The notes under the pieces are model-generated. The model was not told the DNA's origin. It made no database searches and was given only the letters and a program-made list of their open reading frames with translations. This document shows positions 1 through 9,937 of a DNA stretch of 64,000 nt, in pieces. The translations under genes were made by a program, and so were the position numbers. The stretch comes from Pseudomonadota bacterium (GTDB taxonomy: Bacteria; Pseudomonadota; Gammaproteobacteria; Steroidobacterales; Steroidobacteraceae): the NCBI GenBank assembly GCA_018241505.1, contig JAFEDS010000009.1:186001-250000 (forward strand). The letters are read 5' to 3'. Each line of letters opens with the position of its first letter. The stretch's first letter is position 1.

Positions 1-296
1 TCGCTCGCCCGCACCGATTCACGGATGGAGTGGAAGTCGAAGCCGGCATGAAAAGGAAACTGTTGGTCTTCGGAGGCGACCACCGCAATCGCCGCCTGGG
101 GTGAGATTTTCTCGAGATCCACCCACTCGTAGTCGGTTCGATACGTGCGGTCACCTTCCGAAAGCGCACTCAGTCGGGTCTCCAACATGAATGCGCTCGT
201 CGCCGGGTTGACCCATCTCAGGGTCACCACGGCGAGCACGGAGAGAATCACACAGGTCAGGATCGCGTAGGCGATCCATTTCAGGAGCCGACCCAT
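1..296 (-). CDS. mtgA: Monofunctional biosynthetic peptidoglycan transglycosylase, N-terminal part
   Basis: The first 98 residues of a protein that runs off the left edge of the window. It begins with a short basic N-terminus (MGRLLKW) and one membrane anchor. A GT51-type lead-in follows: a tyrosine/tryptophan-rich YEWVDLEKISP stretch and then AIAVVASEDQQFPFHAGFD, matching the family's conserved ASEDxxFxxHxGFD block with the catalytic glutamate. MtgA polymerises glycan strands from lipid II at the inner membrane. It lies just downstream of ppiB and prmC on the same strand. The rest of the catalytic domain is outside the window, so intactness cannot be judged. Confidence 0.85.
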   Translation of the reverse strand, partial: MGRLLKWIAYAILTCVILSVLAVVTLRWVNPATSAFMLETRLSALSEGDRTYRTDYEWVDLEKISPQAAIAVVASEDQQFPFHAGFDFHSIRESVRAS

Positions 297-309
297 TGGA
301 GTGGGTTGG

Positions 310-801
310 TTACTTTCCCTCGACCGTGCGGGCGGAAATGATCACGACGTCTTCCATCGGAGCATCCTGATACCCTTTGCGCCGACCGGTCTTCACACCC
401 GCAATCTTGTCGACAGTATCCATGCCCTCAGTCACCTTCCCGAACACAGCATAGCCATAGTCGCGCGTTCCGTTGTCGAGGAAGGCGTTATCGACCAGGT
501 TGACGAAGAACTGCGAGGTGGCGCTGTTGATGTCGCTGGTGCGGGCCATCGACAGAGTCCCGCGCTTGTTCTTCAAGCCGTTCTTGGCCTCGTTCTTGAT
601 CGGCGCACGGGTCTCCTTGCTCGCGAATTCCTTGTCCATGCCACCGCCCTGGATCATGAAGTTCGGGATGATGCGGTGGAAAATGGTGCCGTCGAAGAAT
701 TTGTCATCCACGTACTTCTGGAAGTTCTCGGCACTGATCGGCGCTTCCTGGGTGAACAGCTCGACCGTGAAGTTGCCGTGGGATGTTTCGAATTTAATCA
801 T
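310..801 (-). CDS. ppiB: Peptidyl-prolyl cis-trans isomerase B (cyclophilin)
   Basis: A 163-residue single-domain cyclophilin without signal peptide, so probably cytoplasmic like E. coli PpiB. Family blocks are visible: [13 protein letters not shown] near residue 40, GTLSMART near 80, [14 protein letters not shown] near 95, and [17 protein letters not shown] near 118. It speeds up proline isomerisation during folding. Its start overlaps the end of prmC by 4 bases, so it is translationally coupled to that gene. Confidence 0.95.
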   Translation of the reverse strand: MIKFETSHGNFTVELFTQEAPISAENFQKYVDDKFFDGTIFHRIIPNFMIQGGGMDKEFASKETRAPIKNEAKNGLKNKRGTLSMARTSDINSATSQFFVNLVDNAFLDNGTRDYGYAVFGKVTEGMDTVDKIAGVKTGRRKGYQDAPMEDVVIISARTVEGK

Positions 802-1688
802 TTAAGTGTGTCCTCATGGGGGGCCACCCACTGAGCCTCGGTGAGGCGCCAGTGGCCGGCCAGATCGCGGTGGGAGCGTACGTGACCGAAGCCGCGCGCG
901 ACAAGCTCATGCGCTACTTCCGTGGCCTGGTCCGAGCCGTGTTCCAGGAGCAACCAGCCGTGACGCTTCAGGTGGTCCGGCGCTGCGCTTACGATTTCGC
1001 GAATGGCGGACAGGCCGTCGGGGCCGGAGGCGAGGGCTATTTGGGGCTCATGCTGCAGCGTTGCGCCTTTGAGGGCTGTATCGGTTTCGGAAACGTAGGG
1101 CGGATTGCTGGCAATGACGTCGAACTGACGGTTTCTCAATGGCACGAACCAGGCGCCCTTGAGGAATTCGACGCGCGTGAGACCCAGTGTGGCCGCGTTC
1201 TCCCGCGCAATGCTGAGGGCGTTTGCAGAGATATCTACGGCGGTCACGGACCACTGAGGACGTTCGCTGGCAAGCGCCAGAGCGATGGCGCCTGAGCCTG
1301 TACCGAGATCAGCCACAGACGCAGGTCCCGCTGGGCCCAGCGCCAACGCGCGCTCGACGAGCAGCTCTGTCTCCGGACGCGGAACCAGGACGGCGGGATT
1401 AACTGCGAGCCTGAGGGTCCAAAAGTCCCGATAACCCACGATGTACGCGACAGGTTCTCCTGCGGCGCGGCGGTCGATGAAGGCCGTGTACCGGCGAGCC
1501 TGTTCCGGCGTGGGCGTTTGCTCGGGGTGGGCTTTTAGATACGTGCGATTTTTGCCCAGAATGTGTGCGAGAAGGAGCTCGGTGTCGAGGGTATGGGTGG
1601 AGACGTCGTCGGCGGTGCGGTTCCCGGCGCCTTGGAGACGGTTGACCCCTTCGGTTAAAAGCGCGTCGATCGTGAGATTGCCAGCCAT
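798..1688 (-). CDS. prmC: Peptide chain release factor N5-glutamine methyltransferase
   Basis: A 296-residue SAM-dependent methyltransferase. The SAM-binding [15 protein letters not shown] lies near residue 125 and the diagnostic NPPY catalytic motif near 190 ([11 protein letters not shown]). PrmC methylates the glutamine of the GGQ motif in RF1 and RF2; the RF1 gene prfA is 7 kb away on the same strand. In many gammaproteobacteria prfA and prmC are adjacent. Here two RDD/SpoIIM-type genes and an opposite-strand block lie between them. The start is only 18 bases from that of the divergent membrane-protein gene. Confidence 0.95.
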   Translation of the reverse strand: MAGNLTIDALLTEGVNRLQGAGNRTADDVSTHTLDTELLLAHILGKNRTYLKAHPEQTPTPEQARRYTAFIDRRAAGEPVAYIVGYRDFWTLRLAVNPAVLVPRPETELLVERALALGPAGPASVADLGTGSGAIALALASERPQWSVTAVDISANALSIARENAATLGLTRVEFLKGAWFVPLRNRQFDVIASNPPYVSETDTALKGATLQHEPQIALASGPDGLSAIREIVSAAPDHLKRHGWLLLEHGSDQATEVAHELVARGFGHVRSHRDLAGHWRLTEAQWVAPHEDTLK

Positions 1689-1706
1689 AGTCCGTAATAT
1701 TCGCGG

Positions 1707-2537
1707 ATGCCATTCGTTTTGTATCCCCCCTCGCGTCCCCAGACCATCGGCGAAGTGCTGGACTCAGCGTTTCGGATTTTCAAAGGCACGCTGCTCAAGT
1801 GCCTCCCGTTCAGTGTGTTGGCCACTGTGGCCGGCCAACTGCAGAACATCTACGTCATGGTTACCGGCCGTACGCTTCGTGCGTTCAGCAATGGCGATCC
1901 TGGGTGGTGGACAGTCTATGTGTTGGGCGCTGTGATCGGTGCCTCATTGATCAACGCGATCATCATCCGGCAGGCAGCTATCGCCTCGGGCTCTCAAACC
2001 GCGGCGCGAGTGGCACTCTTGCAGGGATTGCGAAACGTTCCTTACGTCGTGGTGATGGGGGTGCTAATAGCCATCGTCGTCGGCGTCTGGTTTGTGCCGA
2101 TGGCAGTTATCCCGGCTGCCCATCGCAGTTGGGGAGTGGGGCTGCTGTCGGTACCCGCGGTTTTCCTGCTCGTGTTGTTTTTGTGCTCGTGGCCGGCGCT
2201 GTTGGTCGGACACAAGGGCCCGATAGCGAGTCTTCGCTATAGCGCCCATTTGATCTGGGGGAACTGGTGGCGCACGGTGATGGTGTATCTGGTCGTTCTG
2301 ACGATGATTATCGTGTTGTCGGTGACTGCTGGGCTGATCGTGGGCATATTGACCCAGTTGTTCGCCGCCCGCGATTTGGCGGTCACCACCGCCGTGTCCG
2401 CGGTGATGGTTGTTGCCTCCGGGGCCGTGTACATGCCGTTTGTTACATCGATGTCGCTCGCGCTGTATGGAGATCTGCAGGCACGTAAGGAAGGTACGGA
2501 CCTCGAGCGGCGGATTGCGGATGCGCCGGCCGGTTGA
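1707..2537 (+). CDS. Multi-spanning membrane protein of unknown function
   Basis: 276 residues with about six hydrophobic segments and an N-terminal amphipathic part (RPQTIGEVLDSAFRIFKG). This is a layout common in BPSS1780-like/DUF975-like integral membrane proteins, and no catalytic motif is visible. It opens a same-strand series continuing into DUF4129, DUF4350, MoxR and DUF58 genes, with only 3 bases to the next gene. A role in the same membrane-associated complex is inferred from position only. Confidence 0.7.
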   Translation: MPFVLYPPSRPQTIGEVLDSAFRIFKGTLLKCLPFSVLATVAGQLQNIYVMVTGRTLRAFSNGDPGWWTVYVLGAVIGASLINAIIIRQAAIASGSQTAARVALLQGLRNVPYVVVMGVLIAIVVGVWFVPMAVIPAAHRSWGVGLLSVPAVFLLVLFLCSWPALLVGHKGPIASLRYSAHLIWGNWWRTVMVYLVVLTMIIVLSVTAGLIVGILTQLFAARDLAVTTAVSAVMVVASGAVYMPFVTSMSLALYGDLQARKEGTDLERRIADAPAG

Positions 2538-2540
2538 GGC

Positions 2541-3599
2541 ATGAGGCGGGGCTCATTCAACGCGATGGTTTTGGGCGCGTTGTTTTTGAGCGTGGCAACG
2601 GTGTTTGGCGCCGTGCCGGCTATTTCGTCGACCGCGGGCGTGTCGGCAGCGCGGCCGGCGAGTTCTGGCGCCACGGTGGCGCCGACCTCATCCGCGGCGT
2701 TTGGGACGCTGCCTAATGTTGACGCATGCGTGGCGCGCCTGGACCCCCAACTCGATATTGGCTACGACCGTATCGCTGCTCGCTGTCCTGATCTCATGAG
2801 GCAATTGGAATCGGGTCCGTGGGCGCCCTGGATGCCGCGTGGCTGGAAGGAGCCGGGCAATGACCTTTCGGCGGGCAGCCTGAAAGAGTTTCGTGCGCTG
2901 GTTGATCGCGAGAGCGCTGCGCGAGATTCAACGACGGTGGAAGCGCCGGACGTTCGCAGCCTGCAACCTATCCTGGCTGCGCTGGCTGGCGGCCACAGCG
3001 AGACCGGTTGGACGCGCTTCAAGTCCTGGCTGCGTTCCATCCTGGAGCGGCGCGAGCAGCCAACCGATGAAAGTTGGTTCGCTCGAATGGTTTCGCACAT
3101 TGGTGTTTCACAAACAGTGATCCGATTGATCATCTACGCTGCGCTGGCAGGTGTTGTGGCGATGGCGGGCATGATTGTAGTGAACGAGCTGCGAACAGCA
3201 GGTCTGTTTTCCACGCGTCGCAACGGGGAGCGGAAGCGGCCAGGGCAGAGTGCGAATAGCGTTGTTGGTTTGAGCTGGAGCGCCATCGAGCAGGCGCCCC
3301 TTCGGGATCGGCCGCGACTGCTGCTGGATGCCATTGTCAGGCGGCTCAGTGACCGCGGTATTTTGCCGCCTGCAGGGGCGCTGACGGTGCGCGAGCTCAC
3401 GCGAGCCGCGGGTTTGCCCGAGGCTGAAGACCAATCGCGGTTGGCGGAGCTCGCGCTGGCTACGGAGTGGGTGCGGTATTCGGACTCGCGGGTGCAGGTC
3501 GTGGCCGGGCCAGGTTCGGGCGCGCGGGCCGACTCGTTGGACCAACCGATTGCGCGCGGTCGCGAGCTACTCAATCGTCTCGATGGTGTGCCAGGGTGA
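2541..3599 (+). CDS. DUF4129 domain-containing membrane protein
   Basis: 352 residues: an N-terminal signal-like segment, an extracytoplasmic region of about 150 residues, one transmembrane helix (about 195-215) and a cytoplasmic C-terminal DUF4129-like domain (about 250-345, including ALTVRELTRAAGLPE and LALATEWVRYS). DUF4129 proteins usually sit beside MoxR/DUF58 genes, as here. Biochemical function is unknown. Its TGA overlaps the GTG start of the DUF4350 gene, implying translational coupling. Confidence 0.8.
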   Translation: MRRGSFNAMVLGALFLSVATVFGAVPAISSTAGVSAARPASSGATVAPTSSAAFGTLPNVDACVARLDPQLDIGYDRIAARCPDLMRQLESGPWAPWMPRGWKEPGNDLSAGSLKEFRALVDRESAARDSTTVEAPDVRSLQPILAALAGGHSETGWTRFKSWLRSILERREQPTDESWFARMVSHIGVSQTVIRLIIYAALAGVVAMAGMIVVNELRTAGLFSTRRNGERKRPGQSANSVVGLSWSAIEQAPLRDRPRLLLDAIVRRLSDRGILPPAGALTVRELTRAAGLPEAEDQSRLAELALATEWVRYSDSRVQVVAGPGSGARADSLDQPIARGRELLNRLDGVPG

Positions 3600-4840
3600 A
3601 AGAGCGGCTCATCACCTTCATTTGTGCTCTGGGCGCATTGGCGCTTTTCTTCACGATGTTTCTGCATCAGGACCCGCACGGCCTGGGTGCATCTGAAGTG
3701 CCTCGGCCCACCACCGAGGAGCGCGGGGAAAACGGCTACCAGGCCGCCATGCTGTGGCTGGATCACGAGCACATTCGCGCAATTTCACTCCGTGAACGCT
3801 ACGACCGCCTGCCGAAACTGAGCCTGCCTCCTGCCGGTAATGTGTTGATAGTGACGTTGCCCGCCACAGCGATGTTCAAGACGGATGAGTTTCGCCCGCT
3901 GGACCATTGGGTTCGTACCGGCAACACGCTGGTAGTGCTCGCAGCGTTGTCTGACACTCCGGACTGGGCATTTTCCTTCGGGGGCATGACCTCCGGTGAC
4001 CTGAATCTGTTGACCGGACTGGAGTTTGAATCCTCCAAACTCCGCGACTCGAGGCTGCGAAAGGGTACGGACGCGAAGGATGCTATCGTGCGTTTGCCCC
4101 TGCACTATCCCACGGGGAAGCGCGAAACGCTGCTTCCCAATCGCGAGCACGCCTACTTCACTGGTGTGAACCAGGTGGTTGCACTGACTGACTACGAGTC
4201 ACAGCCTTGGACTGTGAAGGTTCCCTATGAGGGATTTGTGCTGGCGCTGGCACATCAGCGTGAAACGGGCGAAGGCGTTTTGTGGACGCGGCCGCTCGGC
4301 AGCGGCCGCATTGTGGTCAGCGGGCTAGGCTCGATTTTCACCAACCGTGCGCTGGGACTGGCCGACAACGCCCGCCTGCTTTCGAATCTCGTATCGGCCA
4401 ATCTCGGGGTTGACGGCGCCGTGTTGTTTGACGATGTGCACCAGGGGCTCGGCGCAAACTACGACCCCGTCAAGTTCTACCGGGACCCGCGCCTGCATCT
4501 GACCATTGCAATCGTGGCAGGCCTGTGGCTTTCATGGGTGCTGGGCGCGACCCGGCTGCGCTTTCCAACGGCACGGAATCCGGTCCCGCGTGAAGCGGAG
4601 CTGGTGCGCGCCACAGGGGGATTTCTCGCGCGCGTGCTGACGCCTGCCGCCGCGGTGCGCCGGATGTTCGAACATTTTCTCAAACACAGGTCATGGGAAG
4701 TACTGGAACGTCAGCCGCGAATTGCGGCAGCCGATCTGGCTCAGCTCAGATCCTGGTACTCCCAATCGGGCACGGCGCGAGTGCCGCTCGTGCGTCTGCA
4801 TAACCTCATGCGAAAAATCAACAGGCAACTCAACTCATGA
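3596..4840 (+). CDS. DUF4350 domain-containing membrane protein
   Basis: The GTG at 3596 (GTGA overlap with the preceding stop) is chosen over the upstream ATG at 3467, which would run 133 bases into DUF4129. The 414-residue product has one N-terminal membrane helix, an extracytoplasmic DUF4350 domain with an ENGYQAAMLWLD segment and a GRIVVSGLGSIFTNRALG block, and a second helix near residue 310. DUF4350 proteins accompany MoxR/DUF58 systems; their role is not established. Confidence 0.8.
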   Translation: MKERLITFICALGALALFFTMFLHQDPHGLGASEVPRPTTEERGENGYQAAMLWLDHEHIRAISLRERYDRLPKLSLPPAGNVLIVTLPATAMFKTDEFRPLDHWVRTGNTLVVLAALSDTPDWAFSFGGMTSGDLNLLTGLEFESSKLRDSRLRKGTDAKDAIVRLPLHYPTGKRETLLPNREHAYFTGVNQVVALTDYESQPWTVKVPYEGFVLALAHQRETGEGVLWTRPLGSGRIVVSGLGSIFTNRALGLADNARLLSNLVSANLGVDGAVLFDDVHQGLGANYDPVKFYRDPRLHLTIAIVAGLWLSWVLGATRLRFPTARNPVPREAELVRATGGFLARVLTPAAAVRRMFEHFLKHRSWEVLERQPRIAAADLAQLRSWYSQSGTARVPLVRLHNLMRKINRQLNS

Positions 4841-5787
4841 GCTCAGCGATCCAGGAAGTCGAGTCGTTGCTCCGGCGCGAGCTGGGACGCGTTGTCGTGG
4901 GCGCGGAGACGCCGACGCGCGCACTCATTGTCGCGCTCGTTGCGCGCGGCCACGTGCTCGTTCAAGGCGTACCGGGACTCGGTAAGACGCTGTTGGCAAA
5001 GGCGCTCGCCCGGACCCTGGGCGGCGAATTCAAACGCATCCAGGGAACTCCGGATCTCATGCCCAGCGACATCATTGGGGTGCACGTGTTCGATGAGACG
5101 CAGCGCAACTTTGTTTTCCGCCCCGGGCCGTTGTTTGCCGATGTGGTGCTGGTCGATGAAATCAATCGCGCCGGCCCCAAGACCCAGTCGGCACTGCTCG
5201 AGGCCATGGAAGAGCGGCAGGTCAGTGTGGAGCGCGAGGTGCTGCCGCTGCCGGCGGACTTTCTCGTGCTGGCAACGCAAAACCCGCGTGAGTTCGAGGG
5301 GACCTACCCGCTGCCCGAATCGCAACTCGACCGTTTCATGTTGCGTATCGATATGGACTACCCCAGCCGCGAGTTTGAAGCAGAGATCCTGGCGCGCTAC
5401 GGCGGAATGCAGACGGCCATTCAGACCACGTTGGAAAGCGTTGGTCCGTTGGACCCCACATTGCTGACAGCGGCGCGCGCAGAAGCTGATCGTGTCCATG
5501 TTTCTGATGCGCTTGCCGGCTATGTGTTGGATATTGCGCGCGCCTCGCGCGAGCACACTCGATTGACGCTTGGGCTGTCAACGCGGGGTGCGTTGTCGTT
5601 GTTGAAGGCTGCCAGAATCATGGCGGGCTTGCGGGGCAGCGACTTTGTTGCTCCGGATGACGTCAAGGAGGCCGCCGCCTGGGTGATGGCACATCGCCTC
5701 GTGCTTACGCCGGAGGCCGCGTTGGAAGGGCTGACCGATGTCGAAGTGGTCAGATCCCTGCTGGCCGATACACCGGTACCGCGGTAG
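4837..5787 (+). CDS. MoxR-family AAA+ ATPase
   Basis: 316 residues. Walker A (GVPGLGKT) is near residue 43, Walker B (VVLVDEINRA) near 105, sensor-1 (LATQNP) near 148, and the MoxR lid with TRGALSLLKAARIMA near 248. MoxR ATPases act as chaperone-like remodelers, often with VWA or DUF58 partners. The DUF58 gene follows with no gap, and the start overlaps the DUF4350 gene by 4 bases. The substrate is unknown. Confidence 0.93.
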   Translation: MSSAIQEVESLLRRELGRVVVGAETPTRALIVALVARGHVLVQGVPGLGKTLLAKALARTLGGEFKRIQGTPDLMPSDIIGVHVFDETQRNFVFRPGPLFADVVLVDEINRAGPKTQSALLEAMEERQVSVEREVLPLPADFLVLATQNPREFEGTYPLPESQLDRFMLRIDMDYPSREFEAEILARYGGMQTAIQTTLESVGPLDPTLLTAARAEADRVHVSDALAGYVLDIARASREHTRLTLGLSTRGALSLLKAARIMAGLRGSDFVAPDDVKEAAAWVMAHRLVLTPEAALEGLTDVEVVRSLLADTPVPR

Positions 5788-7089
5788 ATGCATTTTTCGC
5801 AGCGCGCCTATGTGTTGATCATGCTGACGACGGTGTTGGCTGTAGCCGGCATCTGGACAACGGATCCCGGGTTGGCGGATCTGTGGCGGATTCCTGCCGC
5901 GCTGCTGCTGATCGGGCTCGCGGTGGAAGGGTTGTTCATTCGCAGGGCAAGCCTAACTGCCGAAATCGAGACCGCGCCGCGCGCATTTCTCGGCCGCGAA
6001 CAGACCGCTGCCTATGCCTTTCACAATGGCTCGTCCCGCCCGGTATCGGTGGAATACGCGCCGGTGACGCCGATGGGTGTCGAGCCGATTGGCGAGAACA
6101 CTCGAACGATCGTGGCTGCTGCGGGTTCAGTAAAGCGTGACCCGTTCACTCTATTGGCCGTTCGTATGGGACCGCAAACGTGGCCGGTTGTGCCCGCGAG
6201 GCTTCTGGGTCCGTTGGGGTTGGCGTGGTGGTCGCGCAATCTGCGGCCGTCGCTGCAAATGGCGGTGGCACCGGACACGCTCGTCAGGGCTCGCGGCCGC
6301 CCGAGAGGCAATCCCGCGGGAGCGCGACCGCGTCGAGTGATAGGTGCGGGCTCGGAGTTGCATCAACTTCGTGAGTACGTTCAGGGTGATTCGCTTGCTC
6401 GAATTGATTGGAAGGCAACCGCGCGTGCCCGACGCCTAGTTACCCGCGAATTCAGCGAGGACCAGCATCTCGACGTGCTGGTTGCAGTTGATGCCGGGCG
6501 ATTGAGTAAAGTACGCGCGGGGCGGTTGGATCGATTCGGGGTGTACGCGAACGTCGTGGCGAGGTTCGCGGAGATCGTTGTTCCCAATGACGATCGCATT
6601 GGAATGGTTGTGTTCGCGGACCGGCCGCTGGCGGTGTGTCCGCCGGACCGCGGTCTGCCGGCGGTCATGCGGATTCGAACAGCCCTGGCGCAATGCTCGG
6701 TGCAATCCACCGAGACAGATCCTCTTGCTGCCGCGGTACGGATTCGCGGCCTGTTGCAGCATCGGGGGCTGGTGGTTTTGTTGACAGACCTGGACGATGC
6801 CAGTATCGCCGATCAATTGGCGCGTGCGGTCAAGCTGCTCTCTCCGCCCCATCTCGTGGTAGTCGCGGGCATTCGCAGCCCGGAAATCTCCGACCTGGCG
6901 CAACATGAAGCCCGTGACTGGCTCGATCCCTGGGTTGCACTCGCGGCCGAAGAGCACGAGGCCCGAGCCGAATCGCAGCGGACGTTTTTGAGAAAGCTCG
7001 GCGCGCCCGTGATCGCGACCACGGAAGAATCACTCGAACAGAAGGTGCTGGCCCAGTACGAGTCGCTCAGGCGGTCGCGCCGGATCTGA
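5788..7089 (+). CDS. DUF58 domain-containing protein
   Basis: 433 residues. Two hydrophobic N-terminal segments (about 10-55) are followed by an immunoglobulin-like stretch and the DUF58 signature near residues 188-215 (LHQLREYVQGD, ARIDWKATARARRL). A VWA-like fold with VDAGRLSK and VLLTDLDD follows. It starts immediately after the MoxR stop and is the usual partner of that ATPase. The 3' end overlaps the convergent SpoIIM-like gene by 23 bases. Confidence 0.9.
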   Translation: MHFSQRAYVLIMLTTVLAVAGIWTTDPGLADLWRIPAALLLIGLAVEGLFIRRASLTAEIETAPRAFLGREQTAAYAFHNGSSRPVSVEYAPVTPMGVEPIGENTRTIVAAAGSVKRDPFTLLAVRMGPQTWPVVPARLLGPLGLAWWSRNLRPSLQMAVAPDTLVRARGRPRGNPAGARPRRVIGAGSELHQLREYVQGDSLARIDWKATARARRLVTREFSEDQHLDVLVAVDAGRLSKVRAGRLDRFGVYANVVARFAEIVVPNDDRIGMVVFADRPLAVCPPDRGLPAVMRIRTALAQCSVQSTETDPLAAAVRIRGLLQHRGLVVLLTDLDDASIADQLARAVKLLSPPHLVVVAGIRSPEISDLAQHEARDWLDPWVALAAEEHEARAESQRTFLRKLGAPVIATTEESLEQKVLAQYESLRRSRRI

Positions 7090-8071
7090 AGCGGCGCCGC
7101 CGCCCAAACAGCCAGCCATTCAACAGCGCGAGCATGAAGATCCAGTAGCTCACGCCGATGGCAATCCGGGCACGCAGCGAGAAGACGGGGTTTGGTGAAA
7201 CATAACCTTCGATGAGTCCCGAGCCAATGAGCAGCAGTGCGCAGGCGAGAATCAACTTGCCCGACTGCAGGGCGGCACGTTGAAAGGACTGGGCGCGCGT
7301 CGCGGTGCCGGGGCGGATCAGCGCCTCACCCACGGCCGCTCCCGCGGCACCCGACAGGCACATCACGGAAATTTCCACGCAGCCGTGCGCCACAACAAAC
7401 CGGAACAGGTCGTCATCGAGCCCGTGTTGGCCGGTGAAGGCGAATACCGCGCCCAGCATCAAGCCGTTCAGTCCCAGTACATAGACGGTTCCCAGGCCAA
7501 ACAGGAAACCGGCGCAGTAGGCGAACAGGCTCACCACAATGTTGTTGGTCAGGATCTGAAGTGACAGCACCGATGAGGGCACTACATTCAACAGCCCTTC
7601 AGTCCAGAGCTGTCCGCGCTCAACCGTTGCAATCAGCTCCGGCGATGCAAAAAGCGCAATGAGATCCGGATAGGTGTGCACCATCCAGTAGCCTGCGGCT
7701 ATCGTCAGGATGAACAGTGCGGTAGCCCAGACTATGTGCGGTCTGAGCCAGCGCATGACCTCGGGTAGGTCGTCCCGGAAGAGACCGAGGATCGCATGGC
7801 TCGCATGCCATGCGGGCCTGTGCAGGGCCGCGTGCGCCAGGGCATAGGCGCTTTCCAGGTACTCACGCGCGCGCGAGTCGGGTAGCAAGCGCCGGACTTT
7901 GGCGACATCGTGCGCCAGCATCCGATAGTCGTCAGCCATGGCAGTAGCATCTGCCGCGTCGTCGGTGCGTTTTCCGGAAAGCCGTTGCGCTCGCGCAGCG
8001 GCGTTCTTCCACAGCTCGGAGCGCCGCAGCAGTGTCAGTCGCAACGCATTCTCGCGAGTCGATTCGCTCAC
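7067..8071 (-). CDS. SpoIIM-family (stage II sporulation protein M-like) membrane protein
   Basis: 334 residues with a soluble N-terminal helical region, then about five membrane helices. It includes the SpoIIM-like LNGLMLGAVFAFTGQHGLDDDL and VAHGCVEISVMCLSGAAGAAVGEALIRPG stretches, read here as separate blocks. The organism is not expected to sporulate; non-sporulating bacteria carry this family beside RDD, MoxR and DUF58 genes. Its start overlaps the RDD gene by 4 bases, so the pair is one transcription unit downstream of prfA. Confidence 0.85.
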   Translation of the reverse strand: MSESTRENALRLTLLRRSELWKNAAARAQRLSGKRTDDAADATAMADDYRMLAHDVAKVRRLLPDSRAREYLESAYALAHAALHRPAWHASHAILGLFRDDLPEVMRWLRPHIVWATALFILTIAAGYWMVHTYPDLIALFASPELIATVERGQLWTEGLLNVVPSSVLSLQILTNNIVVSLFAYCAGFLFGLGTVYVLGLNGLMLGAVFAFTGQHGLDDDLFRFVVAHGCVEISVMCLSGAAGAAVGEALIRPGTATRAQSFQRAALQSGKLILACALLLIGSGLIEGYVSPNPVFSLRARIAIGVSYWIFMLALLNGWLFGRRRRFRSGATA

Positions 8072-8769
8072 AGCGTCCCCCGGGTTACGAGGGTTTCCAG
8101 CCGCAGGCGCAATTCCTCATCCGTCTCAGCCGGCCGGTCACTCAAGATCGTGGCCGCAATTTTCCGCCGTGCGTCGCTGTCGAGCAGCGACCAACGTTGC
8201 AGCAGCTCACTCAACACCTCGGCGGTCCTGGCATCGAGCCCCCGGCCCGGGATTCGAGCCAGAGGTGCGTCGCTGCGTGTGTATACCAGCAATGTGCCGG
8301 CGGCGAGATCGCCTATGCGCACACTGTTGCGAGTGAACATGGTGGTGAGCAGTCCGAGAGCGTAGGCGATCGGGAAGCTGTCGATGAGTCGGAACACATT
8401 TCGCGTCAGAAGCGAGCCAACACCGGGTGCGCCGCCTTCACGGCTCACGATGCGCACTCCCGCCATGCGTTTCCCGGGACTCGAGCCACGCGTTGTCACC
8501 TCCCAGGCAGGGTGGTACAGAAAGTAGATGGCGGCGGGCGGCGCGATCACAAACACGAACCAACGGGCGTCCGGAGTCAGTGGGGCAATGATGCTCCAAC
8601 TGCCGTTGTGGACCAATGCTGCAACCACGTACCAGGCAACACTGAGAACGGTGCGAATCGCCCAATCGACCAGAAACGCAAAAGAGCGGGCTCCAGGTCC
8701 GGCCACAGGCAGTGCGACGTCAACTCCGGTGACGCTGTCGACTGCCAGGTCCGAAGTGCGATCCATCAA
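8068..8769 (-). CDS. RDD family membrane protein
   Basis: 233 residues with three membrane segments. The RDD family begins with an Arg-Asp-Asp-type motif near the first helix, here degenerate as [15 protein letters not shown] second conserved block, [12 protein letters not shown], is near residue 138. Family function is mostly unknown, though some members are ion antiporters. The start overlaps the prfA stop by 4 bases and the end overlaps the SpoIIM-like gene by 4. Confidence 0.88.
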   Translation of the reverse strand: MMDRTSDLAVDSVTGVDVALPVAGPGARSFAFLVDWAIRTVLSVAWYVVAALVHNGSWSIIAPLTPDARWFVFVIAPPAAIYFLYHPAWEVTTRGSSPGKRMAGVRIVSREGGAPGVGSLLTRNVFRLIDSFPIAYALGLLTTMFTRNSVRIGDLAAGTLLVYTRSDAPLARIPGRGLDARTAEVLSELLQRWSLLDSDARRKIAATILSDRPAETDEELRLRLETLVTRGTL

Positions 8770-9845
8770 TCCTCGTCGGCTAACTGCTCGGCCTGGTATT
8801 CCTGTTGGAGCGCATTCAGCAGCTCGTCCAGATCGCCGTCCACGATTTTCTGGAGCTGATACAGAGTCAGGTTGATCCGGTGATCCGTAACGCGGCCCTG
8901 CGGGAAGTTGTACGTGCGGATCCGCTCGGAGCGGTCGCCGCTTCCAACCTGCAGCTTGCGTGACTGTGCCTGCTCGTTCTGTTGCTTTTCCTGTTCGGTA
9001 GCCAGCAGCCGCGCCTTGAGCAGGGCCATCGCGCGCGAGCGGTTCTTGTGCTGGGAGCGCTCATCCTGGCACTCGACGACGATCCCAGTCGGGAGGTGCG
9101 TGATGCGGATGGCCGAGTCGGTCTTATTGACGTGCTGACCGCCGGCGCCCGATGAGCGATAGGTGTCAATTCGCAGATCGGCCGGATTGACGTCAATTTC
9201 TTCGACTTCGTCCATTTCCGGCAGGATCGCGACAGTACACGCCGACGTATGGATGCGCCCTTGAGCCTCCGTCGCCGGAACGCGCTGCACGCGATGTGTG
9301 CCCGACTCAAATTTCAGCTTCGAGAAAACGCCCTTGCCGGACACGCGGCTGATGACTTCGCGGTAACCGCCGTGCTCACCGCGGTTCTCGCTCATGATTT
9401 CGACCGCCAGGCCGTGATTTTCGGCGTAGCGCGAGTACATGCGGAACAGGTCACCCGCGAAAATAGCCGCCTCGTCGCCGCCCGTTCCGGCCCGGATTTC
9501 CAGGAAGATGTTCTTGTCGTCGCGCGGGTCCTTCGGGATGAGAAGCTTGCGCAAATCCGCTTCCGAGGACTCCATCTCGCGCCCGACGCGCCCAACCTCT
9601 TCGGCGCCGAGGTTCCGCATATCGGGGTCCGAATCCGCCAGCATCTCCTTGGCGGCGGCCAGGTCCTGCTCCAGCCCGTGATATCCACGGAAGGCGGCTG
9701 CCAGGGGCTCCAGGCGGGCATATTCCACGGACAGGTCACGGAACTGCTGTGAACTCCCGGCAACGTCGGAGGTCGCAAGCAGGCGGCCAACCTCCTCGAA
9801 ACGGTCGGTCATCTTCTCGAGGCGGAGGCGTATGGATTCCTTCAT
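8766..9845 (-). CDS. prfA: Peptide chain release factor 1
   Basis: RF1 recognises UAA and UAG and triggers peptide release. The GGQ peptidyl-hydrolysis loop is clear ([17 protein letters not shown]). The codon-recognition region contains [14 protein letters not shown], and the C-terminus carries the expected arginine-rich block with [13 protein letters not shown]. The ATG at 9845 ([12 protein letters not shown]) gives 359 residues, the usual length; an upstream ATG at 9902 would add 19 atypical residues. hemA, often directly upstream of prfA, is absent here. Confidence 0.96.
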   Translation of the reverse strand: MKESIRLRLEKMTDRFEEVGRLLATSDVAGSSQQFRDLSVEYARLEPLAAAFRGYHGLEQDLAAAKEMLADSDPDMRNLGAEEVGRVGREMESSEADLRKLLIPKDPRDDKNIFLEIRAGTGGDEAAIFAGDLFRMYSRYAENHGLAVEIMSENRGEHGGYREVISRVSGKGVFSKLKFESGTHRVQRVPATEAQGRIHTSACTVAILPEMDEVEEIDVNPADLRIDTYRSSGAGGQHVNKTDSAIRITHLPTGIVVECQDERSQHKNRSRAMALLKARLLATEQEKQQNEQAQSRKLQVGSGDRSERIRTYNFPQGRVTDHRINLTLYQLQKIVDGDLDELLNALQQEYQAEQLADED

Positions 9846-9937
9846 AGGGTCGAGGCTGGTATTGGGCGCGGCATTCTCGGGGATCGTTGCTGCCCGTGAC
9901 AAGGCAAACGCCCGGGCGTTGCCGTAAAGTAGCCGTT

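Noticed and set aside
4843-5556. 237-residue minus-strand frame
   Set aside because: Antisense of the MoxR ATPase, whose motifs are unambiguous.
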